In this document: positions 61,232-64,000 of the stretch, piece by piece
Layout: every line of letters begins with the position of its first letter
Position numbering within the stretch: the stretch's first letter is position 1
From: Sphingobacteriaceae bacterium
Lineage (GTDB): Bacteria; Bacteroidota; Bacteroidia; B-17B0; Aurantibacillaceae
Assembly: GCA_002319075.1 (NCBI GenBank)
Contig: NVQB01000001.1
Span: 2,046,001 to 2,110,000 of the forward strand
Length of the DNA: 64,000 nucleotides
Direction of reading: 5' to 3'
Position numbers and translations under genes: made by a program
The notes under the pieces: model-generated
Told to the model about the DNA's origin: nothing
What the model saw: only the letters and a program-made list of their open reading frames with translations
The model's database searches: none

Positions 61232-62137
61232 TCAATTCTCTACCTGGGTATCCCCTACATACATGCCATTCTTGTAGACGGCTACGCGTGTTAAAATACC
61301 ATTATCATCATAAAAGTAGGCTTTCCCATCCATAAAACGGTTCTCTTTAAACACGCCGTCTTTGGTAATTTGTTTGTTCTTATTATATAAGGTATACTGA
61401 CCATTCAAAACCATTGGTCCCTTTGCCGGAACGCCTTTTTTAGCAGCCTCATTCGGACGTTCATCGTCTCTTACTTTCACTACGGGTGCATTCTCTGCAG
61501 GATTATCAGATTTAGGCTGAATTGGTTTCTTTGGAGCAAATTCTTTTATGGAGGCTACATCAACATTTCCATCGGCAAAGTTCTTTTCTGCTTTTTGATC
61601 TCCGTTTTCGTAGTATTCTTTTATGATCCCGCTTTCTTTACCATTTGAAAAATTTCCTTCAATGGCCAATTGTCCGTTTTCATAAAAATATTTTTGAGAC
61701 CCTTCGCGTTTACCCGTTTGGCTGAATACAAATTCGTGTTGTACCTGGCCGTTATCGTAGTATAATTTATAATTACCTACCCAACGGTTGTTTTTCCAGT
61801 TTCCTTCTTCGCTTATTTTTCCGTTTTCATGAAACATTTGGGCGTAACCATCAGGACGCCCATTTACGAATGTGAGTTTGTTTTTCATATTGCTGTTGCA
61901 ATAGTACTCCATCCATAATTCTGTTTTTTTATTGTCTCTGTATTTCCCTTCTTCGGCCTTTTGATCGGGTTTATAGCAGCTTCCGGGTTTGTGTTTGCCC
62001 ATTAAAATCCACTTGCCTTGTTTCTTGCCATCCACATCAATTTTATTGATAGTGTCTTTGCCATTAAGCTCCCAGTTCTGGGATTTAACCAGCCCGGCGA
62101 AACAAAACAAAAATAAAACGGCGACAAATTTCTTCAT
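61232..62137 (-). CDS. Exported MORN-variant repeat protein
   Basis: The ATG at 62137 gives a signal peptide (KKFVAVLFLFCFAGLVKSQ). The mature protein contains at least six MORN-variant (YwqK-type) repeats of 20-24 residues with a G-Y-ENG-L-EGN- core: YAQMFHENGKISEEGNW, YKLYYDNGQVQHEF, YFYENGQLAIEGNF, YYENGDQKAEKNF. Such proteins are often annotated as toxin-antitoxin YwqK family antitoxin, but export to the envelope is more consistent here. Function unknown. Confidence 0.82.
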   Translation of the reverse strand: MKKFVAVLFLFCFAGLVKSQNWELNGKDTINKIDVDGKKQGKWILMGKHKPGSCYKPDQKAEEGKYRDNKKTELWMEYYCNSNMKNKLTFVNGRPDGYAQMFHENGKISEEGNWKNNRWVGNYKLYYDNGQVQHEFVFSQTGKREGSQKYFYENGQLAIEGNFSNGKESGIIKEYYENGDQKAEKNFADGNVDVASIKEFAPKKPIQPKSDNPAENAPVVKVRDDERPNEAAKKGVPAKGPMVLNGQYTLYNKNKQITKDGVFKENRFMDGKAYFYDDNGILTRVAVYKNGMYVGDTQVEN

Positions 62138-62147
62138 GATCAATTAT

Positions 62148-62155
62148 CAAATATA
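62148..62155 (-). promoter_or_regulatory. -7 box of the MORN-repeat gene
   Basis: On the minus strand TATATTTG matches TAnnTTTG, 11 bp before the ATG. Confidence 0.45.
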
Positions 62156-62255
62156 ATTGTTTTTAATCTCACTCACTTATTTTTTAGATTAAAATTCAAA
62201 ACTTATTTATAAATGTTAATATTTAACGGACGAAAGGAAATTTAACTGCGGGAGC

Positions 62256-63338
62256 TTACTTTTTAAGGAAAGGAATCTTGCAAACCTTTGCTTTAATAGC
62301 TTTATCACGAATCATAATGTAAATTTCAGAATCTGCTTTTGCGAATTCGGTAGCTACATAACCCATACCTATGGCTTTATTAAGAGTGGGCGATTGTGTT
62401 CCTGAAGTTACTTTACCAATCACCTTACCGTTAGCGTCGGCAATCGGGTAATCGTGGCGAGGAATCCCACGGTCAATCATTTCAAAACCAACTAGTTTTT
62501 TTGAAACACCAGTTTGTTTTTGAGTTTCTATGTTTTTTCTGTTAGTAAAGTCTTTAGTGAATTTGGTAATCCAGCCTAATCCAGCTTCAATGGGAGAGGT
62601 TGTATCATCAATGTCGTTTCCATACAGGCAAAAACCCATTTCTAAACGCAGAGTGTCACGCGCTCCTAATCCAATCGGACGAATATCGAATTCTTTTCCT
62701 GCTTCAAAAATACCATCCCACATTTTGTTTGCGTGTTGGTTATCGAAATAAAGCTCGAATCCACCCGCACCTGTATAACCAGTATTGCTAATTACCACAT
62801 TGTCGATACCATTGAATTTTCCCTTTACAAAGCTGTAATAAGGAATATCCGCCAATTTAACATCCGTTAGTTTTTGAAGAGCTGCAATAGCGTTCGGACC
62901 TTGAACCGCCAATAACGAAGTATCATCCGAAATGTTTTTCATATCCACATTCCAGGTGTCGTTTTGTTTGATCCAGTTCCAGTCTTTTTCAATATTGCTG
63001 GCGTTAACTACCAACATATAAGTTTCTGCATCTATTTTATAAACCAAAAGATCATCTACAATGCCGCCATCGTTATTAGGTAGGCAAGAGTACTGGGCTT
63101 TTCCATCGGTTAAAACAGAAGCGTCGTTACTTGTTACTTTTTGAATAAGATCTAAGGCATGAGGCCCTTTCAAAATAAATTCGCCCATGTGACTAACGTC
63201 AAATACCCCGACACTGTTTCTCACAGCAGCGTGTTCTTCGTTTAATCCTTTATAAGAAACAGGCATGTTGTAACCTGCGAATGGCACCATTTTAGCGCCA
63301 AGGGAAATATGTTTTTCAGTTAGGGCTGTCGACTTCAT
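62256..63338 (-). CDS. gcvT: Glycine cleavage T protein (aminomethyltransferase)
   Basis: The protein (about 360 residues) shows [32 protein letters not shown], the LAVQGPNA folate-binding region, [16 protein letters not shown] and [18 protein letters not shown]. It releases ammonia and forms methylene-tetrahydrofolate from the aminomethyl group on GcvH. ATG at 63338 is preferred: it matches relatives, and an upstream ATG at 63368 lies in a TACTTTTATG sequence that could be the -7 box. gcvP is on the same strand downstream but separated by unrelated genes. Confidence 0.95.
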   Translation of the reverse strand: MKSTALTEKHISLGAKMVPFAGYNMPVSYKGLNEEHAAVRNSVGVFDVSHMGEFILKGPHALDLIQKVTSNDASVLTDGKAQYSCLPNNDGGIVDDLLVYKIDAETYMLVVNASNIEKDWNWIKQNDTWNVDMKNISDDTSLLAVQGPNAIAALQKLTDVKLADIPYYSFVKGKFNGIDNVVISNTGYTGAGGFELYFDNQHANKMWDGIFEAGKEFDIRPIGLGARDTLRLEMGFCLYGNDIDDTTSPIEAGLGWITKFTKDFTNRKNIETQKQTGVSKKLVGFEMIDRGIPRHDYPIADANGKVIGKVTSGTQSPTLNKAIGMGYVATEFAKADSEIYIMIRDKAIKAKVCKIPFLKK

Positions 63339-63381
63339 TTCAGATGTATGTTTTTTTGATAAGGGCATAAAAGTAAACAAA

Positions 63382-63412
63382 AAAGCCTCAACTTTTGTGA
63401 AGCTGAGGCTTT
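63382..63412 (-). terminator. Terminator of the thiolase gene
   Basis: AAAGCCTCA and TGAGGCTTT form a 9-bp stem around a 13-nt loop. A T-run follows on the minus strand. Confidence 0.8.
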
Positions 63413-63432
63413 AAATTTTATACAAGGTAGTG

Positions 63433-64000
63433 TTAGTTCATATTTTCAATTACAAGTGCACTGGCACCGCCACCGCCGTTGCAAATTCCTGCAGCGCCGT
63501 ATTTAGCGTTGTTTTGTTTCAGAATGTTTATTAAAGTAACTATTACACGTGCCCCACTCGCTCCCAAAGGATGCCCGATAGAAACAGCGCCACCATTTAC
63601 GTTTACTTTCGCAGCATCGAGATTCATTAATTTGATGTTTGCTAAGCCAACAACGCTGAAAGCTTCGTTTAATTCGAAATAATCAATATCCGTCATTTTT
63701 AAACCTGCTCTTTCAACAGCTTTTGGAACCGCTAAACTCGGTGAGGTAGTGAACCACTCCGGAGCTTGTTCCGCATCCGCATAACCAATAATTTTTGCAA
63801 GCGGTTTTAACCCTAAAGCATCTGCTTTTTCTTTACTCATTAAAACTAAAGCAGCAGCGCCATCATTCATAGTACTTGCATTAGCAGCCGTTACAGTTCC
63901 ATCTTTCTGAAACACCGGTTTTAAAGCCGGAATTTTTTCGAAATTTACATTTTTATACTCTTCGTCTTCAACGAATTCTACATCGCCTTTTTTTGTTTTT
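63433..64000 (-). CDS. Acetyl-CoA acetyltransferase (thiolase), C-terminal part
   Basis: The frame is open to the window end, so the N-terminus with the first active-site Cys is outside. The visible part has the thiolase motifs DGTVTAANASTMNDGAAALVLMS, NEAFSVVGLANI, the NVNGGAVSIGHPLGASGARV (catalytic His) and CNGGGGASALVI (second Cys). It condenses two acetyl-CoA or cleaves acetoacetyl-CoA. A GTG at 63915 is internal and is not the true start. Confidence 0.93.
   Translation of the reverse strand, partial: KTKKGDVEFVEDEEYKNVNFEKIPALKPVFQKDGTVTAANASTMNDGAAALVLMSKEKADALGLKPLAKIIGYADAEQAPEWFTTSPSLAVPKAVERAGLKMTDIDYFELNEAFSVVGLANIKLMNLDAAKVNVNGGAVSIGHPLGASGARVIVTLINILKQNNAKYGAAGICNGGGGASALVIENMN

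Overview
The window comes from a member of the Bacteroidota, probably a free-living or host-associated flavobacterium-like lineage. Six genes end in a type IX secretion (T9SS) C-terminal sorting domain, promoters show the Bacteroidota -7 box TAnnTTTG, and lipoproteins and exported proteins are common. The housekeeping loci (recA, purL, odhA/odhB, gcvP/gcvT, dusB, kbl) fit a chromosome rather than a plasmid. No rRNA, phage or IS transposase was seen.

Layout. Positions 1-8.9 kb hold accessory genes, nearly all on the minus strand: a truncated T9SS protein, a DUF1851 immunity-like protein, small lipoproteins, a frameshifted TonB/propeller protein, three VOC (glyoxalase-fold) proteins, a SIR2-like protein, and a siderophore-interacting flavoprotein with an AraC regulator. 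Positions 8.9-22.4 kb hold the most striking feature: an array of 17 gene-cassette-like units, all pointing the same way (minus), separated by 17 attC-like folded sites of 88-245 bp. Each site has TAAC/GTTA ends, a long imperfect stem and a constant asymmetric bulge of 5 nt against 1 nt. The two ends of every cassette are inverted copies of each other, as expected if cassettes circularise. No integrase is present, so this is an integron-like cluster lacking its integrase (CALIN-like) with non-canonical sites. Thirteen cassettes carry one gene each, mostly lipoproteins or membrane or secreted proteins of unknown function. Four are near-identical copies of a cassette with no convincing ORF. The array starts about 270 bp upstream of the recA 3' end.

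Positions 22.6-63 kb are a conventional chromosome: recA; a two-component system (histidine kinase plus OmpR-type regulator) divergent from a T9SS protein; several T9SS surface proteins; kbl; dusB; a FUS-like low-complexity protein next to a DUF4142 lipoprotein; purL; a 1502-residue exported protein coupled to a HExxH metallopeptidase; 2-oxoglutarate dehydrogenase E1/E2; a SPOR-domain protein; an alpha/beta hydrolase; gcvP; a single-domain response regulator; a tRNA-Ala followed by three degenerate tRNA-derived tandem copies; a MORN-variant repeat protein; gcvT; and the 3' part of a thiolase gene that runs off the right end.

Repeats link the regions. A 16-bp palindrome (CCCGATAGCTATCGGG) is embedded both in the cassette sites and in the T-arm of the degenerate tRNA copies, suggesting an independent palindromic invader. 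A separate 23-bp unit is repeated 14 times between a T9SS gene and kbl.
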